Of a stretch of DNA of 64,000 bases, positions 44,071-53,148 are shown one piece after another (the stretch's first letter is position 1; every line of letters starts with the position of its first letter). The position numbers were made by a program, and so were the translations under genes. The DNA comes from JBAZWE01 sp041658605. GTDB taxonomy: Bacteria; Actinomycetota; Thermoleophilia; BMS3ABIN01. The DNA lies in assembly GCA_041658605.1 (NCBI GenBank), contig JBAZZU010000010.1, forward strand, positions 1 to 64,000, read 5' to 3'. The notes beneath the pieces were generated by a model. The model worked only from the letters and a program-made list of their open reading frames with translations, was not told the origin of the DNA and searched no databases.

Positions 44071-45793
44071 GGAGGGTGTCTGGTTGATGGTTGACTCTGG
44101 GAGACAGCAGGAGAAGCCCGACCTGGATTATAACGCAAAGCACGACCGTTTTCAGGAGCGAAAGCGGCAGAACATAGTCTTTGAACAAATAGGGCAGCGA
44201 CAGATATCCGCCCACCAGAAGCGCGTTTGAAAAGAAAAGTCCGGACAGGTCGTAGAAAAGAATGCGTCTTTTGACCAGCAGGGCAGCGGGAATCGCGGCC
44301 GCCAGCCAGATCGCGGGCTGGACCAGCAATACAGGGTACTCATCGAAAGGAGACGCAAGGGCAGCAACTGCGCTCAGGGGATTATATTCTCCACGTAGCC
44401 GGGCCGTTAGGTCAAACGTGTTGGCTATGCCCAGGTAGTCGAGTGTTCCGGCTGTCGTTAGAAGCTGATAGAAGGTCATCGCGGTACAACCGATAACCGC
44501 CAGCACAAGGCCTCGCCGCAGACGGCCGGTGGCGCCGGCGGCAGCCGGAAAGACCAGACCAAGCCCAACCACGCCAAGGGCGGGCGCAAGTGCGGGCAGC
44601 AGAGCTCCGCGCGGCCAGGAGGTCCCGAAAACCAGCAGGTAAAGAACAGTAACCGCCGACAGGATCGCGCCCAGCGCGGGTGAAAAGACAACAACGGGAA
44701 CCAGGGCAAAAGCGGCAAGCAGGAACAGCCCGATGCGGGGGAGCAATGCTACAGAGAGGGCGGCACCGAACAACAGGGGCAGCCGCCACGTCTGGGGATA
44801 GAAAGGTGAATCATATGAGGCGGCCGCGATCACGAGGGCCGCAAGGCACCCGTTAAAGATCCTGGCTGCCAGGAACCCGTAGCGGCCGGCCAGGTCTTCA
44901 TATATGCCCGGCCGCTGCTGATCGGCACGGCGCAGCACCGTAGTTGCCTGCTCCCCGCCGGAAAGCTCCGGGAGCAACTCCTCAAGCCCGACGGCAAGGC
45001 TTCTCGCGCCCAGGCGCATCGAGGGATCGGCATCCATGGCTTCTTCGAGCAGGTCGGAAAGTTCCTCCGGCAGGTCAGGCCGCACGGAAACGAGCGGGGG
45101 CGCACCCGCGTGGATCCTGCTGATGGTCTCCATGGCAGTGTCGCTCCTGAACGGGTGATCGCCGGTAAGGCATTCATAAAGGGTCAGAGCCGCGGAATAG
45201 ACATCGGTACCGCTGTCCACCAGCCTGCCGTCGGCCTGTTCGGGTGACATATATGCAATCGTGCCCAGAACGTCGCCCTGACGGGTGATGCGCTGGGTGT
45301 TTTCCAGCTGGGCGATGCCGAAATCCATGACCTTCACCCGCGGTGGCGCTTCCTGCGAAAGCATGATGTTGTCCGGCTTGATATCGCGGTGTATCACGCC
45401 GCGATCGTGTGCATGGTCAAGAGCTTCCAGCACCTGCAGCGTGATCTCAAGGCAGTCGCGGTCCGACAGCGAGCGGGAGGAGATGCTGCGAGAAAGTGTC
45501 CAGCCCTCTACAAGCTCGGATACAAGATAAACGTTACGATCGTCCTCCGCCAGCTCGAAGACGGTGACAATATGGGCGTTGCCGAGTTTTGCGGCGGCCC
45601 GGGCTTCCCTGGTGGCGCGGTCATCAAGCTCTTCCGACCTGTGGACGGCCTTCACCGCCACCTGCCGGTCCATCTTCTGGTCATGGGCGCGGTAGACTGT
45701 GGAGAAACCGCCGCGGCCGATCTGTTCGAGCAGCTCGTATCGGCCGAGAATAACAGGATTTGACATGTTTTCCCGGATCATGGTTGTTGGCAA
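44048..45793 (-). CDS. Ser/Thr protein kinase with polytopic membrane domain
   Basis: A 581-aa protein. Residues about 15-285 are a complete kinase (GRGGFSTVYRAHD, VAVKAV, VIHRDIKPDN, MDFGIAQ, MSPEQADG). The rest has about nine hydrophobic segments and ends with a basic tail; there are no PASTA repeats. The membrane half matches no family I recognise. TTG 45793 is chosen because GGGAGG lies seven bases upstream; ATG 45781 and 45766 are in frame. It heads the fhaA-fhaB-pstP-rodA-pbpA-pknB cluster, perhaps replacing PknA. Confidence 0.8.
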   Translation of the reverse strand: MPTTMIRENMSNPVILGRYELLEQIGRGGFSTVYRAHDQKMDRQVAVKAVHRSEELDDRATREARAAAKLGNAHIVTVFELAEDDRNVYLVSELVEGWTLSRSISSRSLSDRDCLEITLQVLEALDHAHDRGVIHRDIKPDNIMLSQEAPPRVKVMDFGIAQLENTQRITRQGDVLGTIAYMSPEQADGRLVDSGTDVYSAALTLYECLTGDHPFRSDTAMETISRIHAGAPPLVSVRPDLPEELSDLLEEAMDADPSMRLGARSLAVGLEELLPELSGGEQATTVLRRADQQRPGIYEDLAGRYGFLAARIFNGCLAALVIAAASYDSPFYPQTWRLPLLFGAALSVALLPRIGLFLLAAFALVPVVVFSPALGAILSAVTVLYLLVFGTSWPRGALLPALAPALGVVGLGLVFPAAAGATGRLRRGLVLAVIGCTAMTFYQLLTTAGTLDYLGIANTFDLTARLRGEYNPLSAVAALASPFDEYPVLLVQPAIWLAAAIPAALLVKRRILFYDLSGLFFSNALLVGGYLSLPYLFKDYVLPLSLLKTVVLCVIIQVGLLLLSPRVNHQPDTLRERIKET

Positions 45794-45842
45794 AGTATAA
45801 CCTCCCTGATTCGTCAATTCTTTGCCGGTTTCCTGAATCCTC

Positions 45843-45926
45843 TTTGGGACACCTTACTGAACTCCAGGGAGCGTGGACTGAGCTTGGGGTTACCACGGGG
45901 TCGGGAGTTCAGTAAGGTGTCCCAAA
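45843..45926. repeat. palindromic element with GGGACACCTTA ends, copy 2
   Basis: A perfect 23-base inverted repeat (45843-45865 and 45904-45926) enclosing 38 bases, in the spacer between the kinase and the lipoprotein gene. Its ends share GGGACACCTTA with the element at 14788-14858, but the inner arms (CTGAACTCC here) differ. No nearby transposase. Confidence 0.75.
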
Positions 45927-46027
45927 ACCGAGCTGGACGGTTTGACCGGGCACAAAAAATAACCCAAAGTGTTTTCATTAAGAAGTCAAATATGTTAGAC
46001 AGTAAAATGGTCTATTACAGGAGGGTC

Positions 46028-46582
46028 ATGAAAAGATTATCCATTCCGGCATTATTTTTTGTCGCGTTGTTGACAGTCGTACTTCTTTCAGGCTGCGTCA
46101 GGCAGACGGAGGAGGCCAACCGCCTTGTCGATGAAGCCAGCGTGATCACCAGCGACACCCAGCAGAAGGTCACCCAGACAGAGGCCCTGATTCTTCAGGC
46201 TGGAGATCAGCAGACACAGGGTCTGACTGACGCCCAGAAGGTGACCCTTAACAAGATCAGGGCGTTGAATGAAGAGATACTCGCCCGGATTGCCGAAGCC
46301 AGGTCTAAGACCGATCAGGCGGCGGCACTTGATATCAGTGACTCTTATCGCCGGCAGCTTCAGGCCAGCAGCTCGGCCCTCGGAGCCGCACAGGACCTGT
46401 TTCGCACGCAGCAGGAGATGGTAGTCCTCCTGATCAGCGATCCGGCTCTCGAGGGACAGGACTCAAAACTGAAATACACCGAGCTGCAGACCAGGGCCAC
46501 GGAACAGAGAGCTATACTCGAGGACGCCGACGCCGAGGCCGGGAGGCTGGCTGAGGAAAACGCCAGCCAGTCAAAAAAATAA
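46028..46582 (+). CDS. coiled-coil lipoprotein
   Basis: A 184-aa exported lipoprotein with signal peptide and lipobox LLSGC, then a helical, Gln/Ala/Glu-rich region likely to form coiled coil, ending in SQSKK. No known family. ATG 46028 has GGAGG just upstream; earlier in-frame ATGs at 45992 and 46007 lack one. Confidence 0.75.
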   Translation: MKRLSIPALFFVALLTVVLLSGCVRQTEEANRLVDEASVITSDTQQKVTQTEALILQAGDQQTQGLTDAQKVTLNKIRALNEEILARIAEARSKTDQAAALDISDSYRRQLQASSSALGAAQDLFRTQQEMVVLLISDPALEGQDSKLKYTELQTRATEQRAILEDADAEAGRLAEENASQSKK

Positions 46583-46640
46583 TCCTGACCTCCGTACTTT
46601 TTTAGCGGCGGGTTCTTGCGCCGCGAACGGGCGCCTGTGT

Positions 46641-46646
46641 TATAAT
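46641..46646 (+). promoter_or_regulatory. likely -10 box of tRNA-Leu
   Basis: A perfect TATAAT about 100 bases upstream of the tRNA-Leu gene. The best -35 (TTGCGC at 46616-46621) is 19 bases away. Confidence 0.45.
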
Positions 46647-46749
46647 ACAGTCGCTCTCAAGGCGGGGTGTCTGAAGCCTTGTCGAAAAGGCCCAGTTGCA
46701 GGTATTTTACCGCCGCGGGCAATGTTGGAAATGCCGCTGTCGGCTCTGC

Positions 46750-46836
46750 GGGCGAGTGGTGGAACTGGTAGACACGCTAGGTTCAGGGTCTAGTGCTCTT
46801 ACGAGCATGGGGGTTCAAATCCCCCCTCGCCCACCA
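46750..46836 (+). tRNA. tRNA-Leu (CAG)
   Basis: Acceptor GGGCGAG pairs with CTCGCCC. Anticodon stem CTAGG/TCTAG closes the loop TTCAGGG with anticodon CAG. A long variable arm (GTGCTCTTACGAGCAT) marks a class II tRNA. T arm GGGGGTTCAAATCCCCC is present, and CCA is encoded (46834-46836). Confidence 0.97.
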
Positions 46837-46877
46837 GCACGGGTCTCTCCAGTGTCACCAGACGAAAGGACATACCT

Positions 46878-47972
46878 GTGTCTTTCTTCGAGGATGATGA
46901 AGAGCAGATCGAGGAAGAGGAAATAACCAAAGACAGAAAAAAGGCGCGGCGGGGAAAACCACCGTCGGGTCCGTCCCCGCTCGTCCGGGTAATCGTAATT
47001 CTGGTTGCCGTGCTGGTCCTGGTCCTGATAACAAGCCTGGGCATCAAGAGCTGCCTCAACAACAAGAAAGTCGGCGAGTACCGCGACTACTTCAATGCGG
47101 TCGACGTTGTTGTCAAGGACTCCGACGATCTCGGCAAACAGCTCTCCGACATGTTTCAGAAACCGGATGAAGCTGTACGCCAGTCCCTGGAAGCCAAGCT
47201 GGCGGAGCTACAGAAAGCCTCGGACGAACAACTGATCCGGGCCAAGGCGATCAAGGCGCCAGACGACTTCAAGGAAGAGAACGAGTGGTTCGTGGCCGCC
47301 ATGCAGATAAGGGCGCGCGGACTGAAAGATCTGCAGCCGGCGTTGCTCAACGCGCTGGAGGCGCGGGACAATCAGGCCAGCGCCTCGCAGGTTTCACACG
47401 CCATGCTCATCCTGTTGACGAGCGATGTCACCTATGACGAATTCTTCTATCAGCGCGCCCAGCAGGTTCTCAAGGATGAGAAAATAACAGACATCAAGGT
47501 TCCCCAGTCCAAATTCCTGAAAGATCCGGCTCTGGCCAGCCAGCAGACCGCCGTAACCGTGCTGGAACGTCTCAAGGGTGGTCCGTCAGTCCAGGTTTCG
47601 GGACTGCACGGAGTGTCTCTGGCCGGCGTCAAGGCAAAACCCAGCGGCATGGCGCTTTCGGCCGACGGTGAGAACAGCCTCAAGGCAGGGGAGTCAATGA
47701 CTTTTGAGGTGGAGATCGAGAATCAGGGAGAGGCTACAGAAACCGAAGTGCTGGTCAGCCTCAGCCTTACCGCGCCCGGCTGGCCATCCCCACAGAAAGT
47801 CGATGGGCGTGTTCCCACAATCGCCCCCGGCGAGAGGCGCACAATCGAGCTGACAGGCCTGGCGGCGGAAGCCAATTCACAGGCGGCGCTTCTGAGGGCC
47901 GAGGTCGGCCCCGTGCCGGGAGAGGCCAACACGCAGAACAACGTCGGCGAGTACAAAATAGCTTTTAGTTAG
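46878..47972 (+). CDS. single-pass membrane protein with C-terminal CARDB-like domain
   Basis: A 364-aa protein: acidic cytoplasmic N-terminus (EDDEEQIEEEE), one membrane helix (about residues 36-57), an extracellular helical region (60-220) and a C-terminal Ig-like CARDB domain (LKAGESMTFEVEIENQGEATET ... NNVGEYKIAF). Unknown role, probably at the cell surface. GTG start with AAAGGA at eight bases. No terminator separates it from tRNA-Leu. Confidence 0.75.
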   Translation: MSFFEDDEEQIEEEEITKDRKKARRGKPPSGPSPLVRVIVILVAVLVLVLITSLGIKSCLNNKKVGEYRDYFNAVDVVVKDSDDLGKQLSDMFQKPDEAVRQSLEAKLAELQKASDEQLIRAKAIKAPDDFKEENEWFVAAMQIRARGLKDLQPALLNALEARDNQASASQVSHAMLILLTSDVTYDEFFYQRAQQVLKDEKITDIKVPQSKFLKDPALASQQTAVTVLERLKGGPSVQVSGLHGVSLAGVKAKPSGMALSADGENSLKAGESMTFEVEIENQGEATETEVLVSLSLTAPGWPSPQKVDGRVPTIAPGERRTIELTGLAAEANSQAALLRAEVGPVPGEANTQNNVGEYKIAFS

Positions 47973-48005
47973 GGCTGTCGCATCAAGGCGGCGGCCCGAA
48001 TAATG

Positions 48006-48038
48006 GAAGGTTGGAGGTTGATTTGACCTTCAACCTTC
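48006..48038 (+). repeat. 13-base-pair hairpin upstream of the DUF4446 gene
   Basis: 48006-48018 pairs with 48026-48038 (12 Watson-Crick pairs and one G-T) around a seven-base loop TGATTTG. No T run follows, so it is not a standard terminator for the CARDB gene. It lies just before the DUF4446 start and may be a regulatory or RNA-stability structure. Confidence 0.5.
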
Positions 48039-48053
48039 ACATGTTTGGGGCCA

Positions 48054-48593
48054 GTGAGCTCATTAATAGAAAATAACGTGATGCCGGCGTTTGCAGCGTC
48101 GATGGCCGTCGCTGTTGTCGCTCTCCTGCTGGCGGGCTACCTGATCGCTGTCTTCCGCCGGTACCGCCGCGACCAGAAAGTAGTCATGGGGGAAGGTCGT
48201 GAACGCGACCTCGTGGCCCACGCCAGGGCGGTTCAGGAGAGGGTAGACGCCCTTTCCCATGAGCTCAAGCATATGGCCGATCGGCTTGAGCGCAGTGAGC
48301 ACCGCCTCGATGACTGCTTCACCTTTCGCAGTGTTGTACGCTATGACGCCTACCACGATTTGAGCGGCATGCAAAGTACATCCGTGGCATTGATCGATGC
48401 CCAGTTTTCTGGCGTTATCATAAGCTCGATACAGTCTCGTGACCATGGCAGGATCTATGTAAAGGAAGTTCGCCATGGTGACAGTAAAGAGCAGCTATCG
48501 CCGGAAGAGGAGCAGGTGCTCAAAGAGGCCATGGGCCTGAAAAAACTGAAGGATACGAAAACTCCAAAACTGGTGGGGGAAGCAGGTGCCTGA
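48054..48593 (+). CDS. DUF4446 membrane protein
   Basis: A 179-aa protein with one N-terminal membrane helix (AVAVVALLLAGYLIAVF), a coiled-coil stretch (VQERVDALSHELKHMADRL) and the DUF4446 core (VVRYDAYHDLSGMQSTSVALID, FSGVIISSIQSRD). Start uncertain: GTG 48054, TTG 48045 and ATG 48081 are all in frame. Function unknown. Its end overlaps pheA by eight bases. Confidence 0.8.
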   Translation: MSSLIENNVMPAFAASMAVAVVALLLAGYLIAVFRRYRRDQKVVMGEGRERDLVAHARAVQERVDALSHELKHMADRLERSEHRLDDCFTFRSVVRYDAYHDLSGMQSTSVALIDAQFSGVIISSIQSRDHGRIYVKEVRHGDSKEQLSPEEEQVLKEAMGLKKLKDTKTPKLVGEAGA

Positions 48594-49440
48594 CAAGGCC
48601 GCCAACGGGAGCAGAACAGGATTTCTCGGACCCACCGGAACCTGGGCCGAAGAAGCGCTTCTGGCATGCGGCAAATGCGGCACTGGGGAAACAGTGGCCC
48701 TGCCTTCGGTGTACGACGTGATAGCGGCGGTTGCTTCCGGCGACGTCGAAGCTGGTATCGTACCCATGGAGAACGCCATCGAGGGTTCAGTGAGCGCCAC
48801 CCTGGACGTGCTTGCCTTCGAATTCGACAACGTGCACATCGTCAGGGAGATCGTCTACCCGATTCGCCATCGTCTTATAATGCGCACAAGCCTGGAGTTC
48901 GGCGATATCGAGCGCATTATCTCCCACCCCCACGCGCATGCGCAGTGCCGGAAGTTCCTCAGGGAAAGCCTGCCCCACGCAGAAGTCGTTGCGGCCAACA
49001 GCACAGCCGATGCGGTACGAATGGTCAGCGAGTCAGAAGAAGCATGGGCTGCCATCGGCAGCGCCGTTGCGGCGGAAAGATACGGTTGCATCGCCCTTGA
49101 TATTGACATCGAGGACTACTCCGACAACCAGACAAGATTCGTTCTCCTGTCGACGAGCCCCGCCGCTCAGGATCAGGGGGGCCCTTACAAGACATCCATC
49201 GTCTGCACCATCGCGCATGACCAGCCGGGAAGCCTGCTTCAGATCCTCCAGGAGTTTGCCCATCGCTACGTGAACCTCACCAAGATAGAATCCAGGCCAT
49301 CGAAGAAAGGGCTGGGCGATTACGTCTTCTTCATCGACATGGAAGGCAGGAAAGACGATCCGCAGGTCGCCTCGGCGCTCAAGTGTTTGGATTGCAAGCT
49401 CTCCCGGGTAAAGTTGCTGGGATCCTACCCGACCGGCTAG
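48586..49440 (+). CDS. pheA: prephenate dehydratase
   Basis: Makes phenylpyruvate from prephenate in phenylalanine synthesis. The 284-aa protein has FLGPTGTWAEEAL, PMENAIEGSV, the catalytic TRF in NQTRFVLL, and a C-terminal ACT domain with GSLLQILQEF and NLTKIESRP, the phenylalanine-sensing part. GTG start preceded by GGGGGA. Confidence 0.95.
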   Translation: MPDKAANGSRTGFLGPTGTWAEEALLACGKCGTGETVALPSVYDVIAAVASGDVEAGIVPMENAIEGSVSATLDVLAFEFDNVHIVREIVYPIRHRLIMRTSLEFGDIERIISHPHAHAQCRKFLRESLPHAEVVAANSTADAVRMVSESEEAWAAIGSAVAAERYGCIALDIDIEDYSDNQTRFVLLSTSPAAQDQGGPYKTSIVCTIAHDQPGSLLQILQEFAHRYVNLTKIESRPSKKGLGDYVFFIDMEGRKDDPQVASALKCLDCKLSRVKLLGSYPTG

Positions 49441-49492
49441 GCGGCACCCCATGACAGGAAATAAATAAACCGCAAAGCTCGGGGTGATTAGT

Positions 49493-49777
49493 ATGGGCGA
49501 GTACAGCGTTTTTGAATGCCGTAAATGTGGCTATAAGTCAAAACAGATCCGCTGGGGGGTGGGCCAGGACGACCCACGCTTCCGTTTTCTTCCCGCCCAT
49601 TGCGGCCAGTGTAGCGAGATTGTCGAGGTCGACCTCACGGGGCACGACGTACTCATCGACACATTCACGCACAGCGAGTGCGGCACATCCGTGCTTTTCT
49701 TTCAGAAGGGCCGGTCGTATGCATGTCCGAAATGCAACGCTCCCGATGTACGCATACTGCAAAAAGGGTACTGGTAG
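49493..49777 (+). CDS. small zinc-ribbon protein
   Basis: A 94-aa protein with CRKC, HCGQC, HSECG and CPKC, enough ligands for two zinc sites. No family recognised. ATG 49493 has GGGG eight bases upstream. It lies between pheA and the GGDEF/HD-GYP gene. Confidence 0.65.
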   Translation: MGEYSVFECRKCGYKSKQIRWGVGQDDPRFRFLPAHCGQCSEIVEVDLTGHDVLIDTFTHSECGTSVLFFQKGRSYACPKCNAPDVRILQKGYW

Positions 49778-49950
49778 TCCCACCACCGATCAATCCGCTC
49801 AGCTTCTCGCCAGGAATCCCGTCCCGCAACATGTCGATTTCAAGCAAAGCACCACCTCTGCCGATTACTCAGTACGCAGGCCGCAACACGTGGTCATCAG
49901 GGCGTGCTTTGACTCAACAAGGCAAGATTCAGACGGGACGAGAGGTTAAA

Positions 49951-52347
49951 TTGAGCAGGTTTTGGGGCATTCCGCTATTCCGGCGGCTGAGCACGAAGAT
50001 GGTCGCCGGCTTCATCGCAATCGTAGCCATATTCTCCACTCTCGGAGTCGTGGTCCTTCACGAGGTAAACACCATGAGAGCCGCTTCTGACGAGGCCCTT
50101 GCCAGAGCCGGCGCGGTGCATCATATAGAGGAGGCCAGAATTGCCGCCGCGCAACAGATCCAGGCCCACTACGAGCTCATGCTGGAAAACAAGGAAGACA
50201 AAATCACAAGTTTTGAGACTGCCCGTCAGGTCCGTGATGCCGCCCTTGCCGATGCGAGCGCCCACGGTCTTTCTGACATAGAACAGGAGTGGTTCAAGCA
50301 GCTGACCGTCGCGACAGCGGGCTTTGACAACAACTTTATGAACGAACTGGTGCCTGCCTGGCGTTCGGGAGACACCGCCGCAACCCTTGCCAGGGAAAAG
50401 CAGTCAGACGAGTTTTTACTAACGATCAATAATCTGAGCCAGAAGATCGCCGTGAGTTTCAGCGAGCGCAACAGGGAGGCCCAGGCTGCCTCTGACAATG
50501 CAGCTTCTGAGTTGAGGACATACTTTATTCTTGCTGGCATCATAGGTGTTGGTCTGAGTCTGCTTATTTCGGTAATCGCCGCAAGACGTCTCAGCAGGCC
50601 GATCAATGAGCTGAAGAAGGCGAGCGCAGCCATGGCCAGGGGCGACTACGATCGTCGGGTCGAAGTCGCCACTTTTGACGAGATCGCGGAACTGGGTGGC
50701 TCTTTTAACCGGATGGCGGACGCGATCCAGCGAAAGGTTGCGCAGCTCACCTTTCTGTCAGATATAGCCCTGACCATCAGCTCCGAGCTCGACTGGGAGC
50801 GCGTGGTGGATGTGGTCATGGAAAAAGGCATCGAGCTGACCGACTCCCAGGCGGCCGCTATTACCCTGTATGACGAGGAGCGGGGTGAGTTTACAGACAT
50901 ATTCACGAAGGGCCTGAGCGACGACTTTGTCGGCAAGATGCAATTTCGCAAAGGCGGCCTGGCGGAAGAGTCTCTTCTGGGTGAACAGGCCGTATTCAGC
51001 GACAACGTCATGTCATCCCACAGGCTGAGCCGGATGGCTAGCGATGAGGGAATCAAGGCGTTCATCTGTCTGCCGCTCAAAGTGCAAAAGAAAAAGCTCG
51101 GAGTCCTGTACGTTTACAGCAAGGAATTCAGCGCCTACAGTCGCGATCACCTGTCGGTCCTGTCGATCCTCTCCAACCAGGCTGCAATCGCGATTCAGAA
51201 CGCCCAGGTGCTCCAGCAAAGCAAGGAAGAAGCAGTCACCGACGGCCTTACGGGTCTGTATAACCAGCGGTATTTTTATTCGCGCCTGAAAGATGAGATC
51301 GACCGCGCACAACGCAACAATAAATCCATATCGGTGATCTTCTGCGATCTGGACCGCTTCAAGACCTTCAACGATATCAACGGGCACGCGCTTGGTGACA
51401 CGGCCCTTGTGGAGATTTCCCGGATAATCGGAGAATCCAAACGTGCCATCGACATCGCGGCACGCTACGGAGGAGAGGAATTCGCGATTATCCTTCCCGA
51501 CACGGATACGTCGGGAGCCCAGATCATCGCTCATCGGATCAGGCGCCGCGTAGCCGGGTTTTCTTTTGAGACCAACGCGAGGAACGGTGCGCCCCTCACT
51601 ATCAGCATCGGGGTGGCCAGCTTCCCGGAAGACGCGCCGCAGGCGCGTGATCTGGTTGACAAGGCCGACTGGTCAATGTATTACGGCAAGCGTCATGGCG
51701 GCAACAGGGTCACGTTGTTCCACGAAGAGTCGGCTGAGTTTGGCGAGGTGACCCTCGAGGACCTCGTGAGAGAGGAGCTTCATATCGCGGCGGCCCAGGC
51801 GATGGCCGCAAGTGTTGATGAGCGCAGCACTTACGACCAGCGACACGCGGAATCAGTAGCGAGGCTGGCGTCGACGATCGCCACCGAGATGCGGCTGGAG
51901 GACGATCAGGTGCACCACGTCCGCGTGGCCGGTCTTCTGCACGATATCGGACTCATCAGCGTTCCCGAGGATATCATCAACAAGCGCGGGCACTTAAGCC
52001 CTGAAGAATGGCGGAGAATAAAAGAACATCCGGAGGTCGGTGAATCGATACTCAAGCATATCACCAGCCTGGAGAGCTTCCTGCCCGTAGTGCGACATCA
52101 CCACGAACATTATGACGGTGCTGGGTATCCGGACGGACTGTCGGATGAGAAGATCCCCCTGGGCGCACGAATCCTGGCTGTGGCTGACGCTTTCCAGGCC
52201 ATGACCAGCGAGCGTCCCTATCGCAAGGCGCTCACGATCGAGCAGGCTCTTCTGGAGCTCCAGATGGGCGCCGGCAAGCAGTTCGATCCCAGGGTCATCG
52301 ATGCTTTCATCTCGCTCCTGAAGCCCAGGCAGGCCAAGGCTTCATAG
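49951..52347 (+). CDS. membrane sensor with GGDEF and HD-GYP domains
   Basis: A 798-aa protein able in principle to make and break cyclic-di-GMP. Order: membrane helix (about 17-38), a periplasmic-type four-helix sensor, second membrane helix (about 190-212), HAMP, GAF, GGDEF (RYGGEEF active site; the RAID inhibitory site lies five residues upstream), and HD-GYP (LLHDIGLISVPEDI, HHHEHYDGAGYP). TTG 49951 with AGAGG just upstream; the open frame runs back to 49678 through the zinc-ribbon gene. Confidence 0.88.
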   Translation: MSRFWGIPLFRRLSTKMVAGFIAIVAIFSTLGVVVLHEVNTMRAASDEALARAGAVHHIEEARIAAAQQIQAHYELMLENKEDKITSFETARQVRDAALADASAHGLSDIEQEWFKQLTVATAGFDNNFMNELVPAWRSGDTAATLAREKQSDEFLLTINNLSQKIAVSFSERNREAQAASDNAASELRTYFILAGIIGVGLSLLISVIAARRLSRPINELKKASAAMARGDYDRRVEVATFDEIAELGGSFNRMADAIQRKVAQLTFLSDIALTISSELDWERVVDVVMEKGIELTDSQAAAITLYDEERGEFTDIFTKGLSDDFVGKMQFRKGGLAEESLLGEQAVFSDNVMSSHRLSRMASDEGIKAFICLPLKVQKKKLGVLYVYSKEFSAYSRDHLSVLSILSNQAAIAIQNAQVLQQSKEEAVTDGLTGLYNQRYFYSRLKDEIDRAQRNNKSISVIFCDLDRFKTFNDINGHALGDTALVEISRIIGESKRAIDIAARYGGEEFAIILPDTDTSGAQIIAHRIRRRVAGFSFETNARNGAPLTISIGVASFPEDAPQARDLVDKADWSMYYGKRHGGNRVTLFHEESAEFGEVTLEDLVREELHIAAAQAMAASVDERSTYDQRHAESVARLASTIATEMRLEDDQVHHVRVAGLLHDIGLISVPEDIINKRGHLSPEEWRRIKEHPEVGESILKHITSLESFLPVVRHHHEHYDGAGYPDGLSDEKIPLGARILAVADAFQAMTSERPYRKALTIEQALLELQMGAGKQFDPRVIDAFISLLKPRQAKAS

Positions 52348-52398
52348 ACTGGAGCCTTTCTGCTTTCCCGCAACACGTCCGCGGAACCCTCTTAGACC

Positions 52399-53148
52399 CT
52401 ATTCCTTCTCACGCAGCGTAAAACTTGCGAGCACCAGCAGCGCAAGGCCAAAGCCCACCAGTACAAAAAATGGCGTCAGTACCGAGTAGAACGAGCTTCC
52501 GTCGACTACAACACTCCTCAGCACTTTCACGGCCCATGTAAGGGGAACCAGATAACTGCACCACTGGAGCACTGAGGGAAGATCACTGATCGGGATAATC
52601 ATCCCGGAGAGCAGCGCGGAAGGTATGATTACCATCGGGATGAAGGGGAAGACCTGGCCTTCGTTGCGCGCGAAGTTGGAAAGGAACAGTCCCAGGCCCA
52701 CGGAAACGATCGCCAGGGACAGCACGGTGAGCACCACGGCGACGATGTCCCTCTCTATCTTCACATCAAACAGATACCTGGTACTGACGAGCACAAGCGC
52801 CGTCTGGGCGGTGGCGACAGTGGAATAACCGGTGACATAACCGGAAACGATCTCACGCCGCCGGTAACCGGAGACGAACATGCGGCTCAGGGTGCCCGCG
52901 GTGCGGTCCCTGACCAGCACAATCGTGGCTAGCACATAAGCAAGAAAGTGAACCAGGTAGGCAGCGATGAGGATGGAGAAGTCAGAGACCCGGATGCCAA
53001 AACGAACCAGCCCCGGAAGTGAGTCAATAACATATTTAAGCAGAAACATCAAAATCAGCGGCACCAGGAGCGACATGCCGAGAAAGCGCCGGTCCCTCAT
53101 GAACTGCCGGTTGATGCGGGCCGCGATGAGGAGGCTGTGGCGGATCAT
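52399..53148 (-). CDS. ABC-2 type transporter permease
   Basis: A 249-aa membrane protein with six helices, including DRTAGTLSRMFVSGYRRREIVSGYV and the late PLTWAVKVLR helix typical of ABC-2 export permeases (drug or polysaccharide type). Coupled to the ATPase by ATGA. Substrate unknown. Confidence 0.88.
   Translation of the reverse strand: MIRHSLLIAARINRQFMRDRRFLGMSLLVPLILMFLLKYVIDSLPGLVRFGIRVSDFSILIAAYLVHFLAYVLATIVLVRDRTAGTLSRMFVSGYRRREIVSGYVTGYSTVATAQTALVLVSTRYLFDVKIERDIVAVVLTVLSLAIVSVGLGLFLSNFARNEGQVFPFIPMVIIPSALLSGMIIPISDLPSVLQWCSYLVPLTWAVKVLRSVVVDGSSFYSVLTPFFVLVGFGLALLVLASFTLREKE

Noticed and set aside
49678..49950. N-terminal extension of the GGDEF/HD-GYP protein
   Set aside because: Covers the zinc-ribbon gene and has no conserved pattern; a TTG with AGAGG at 49951 gives a normal membrane N-terminus.
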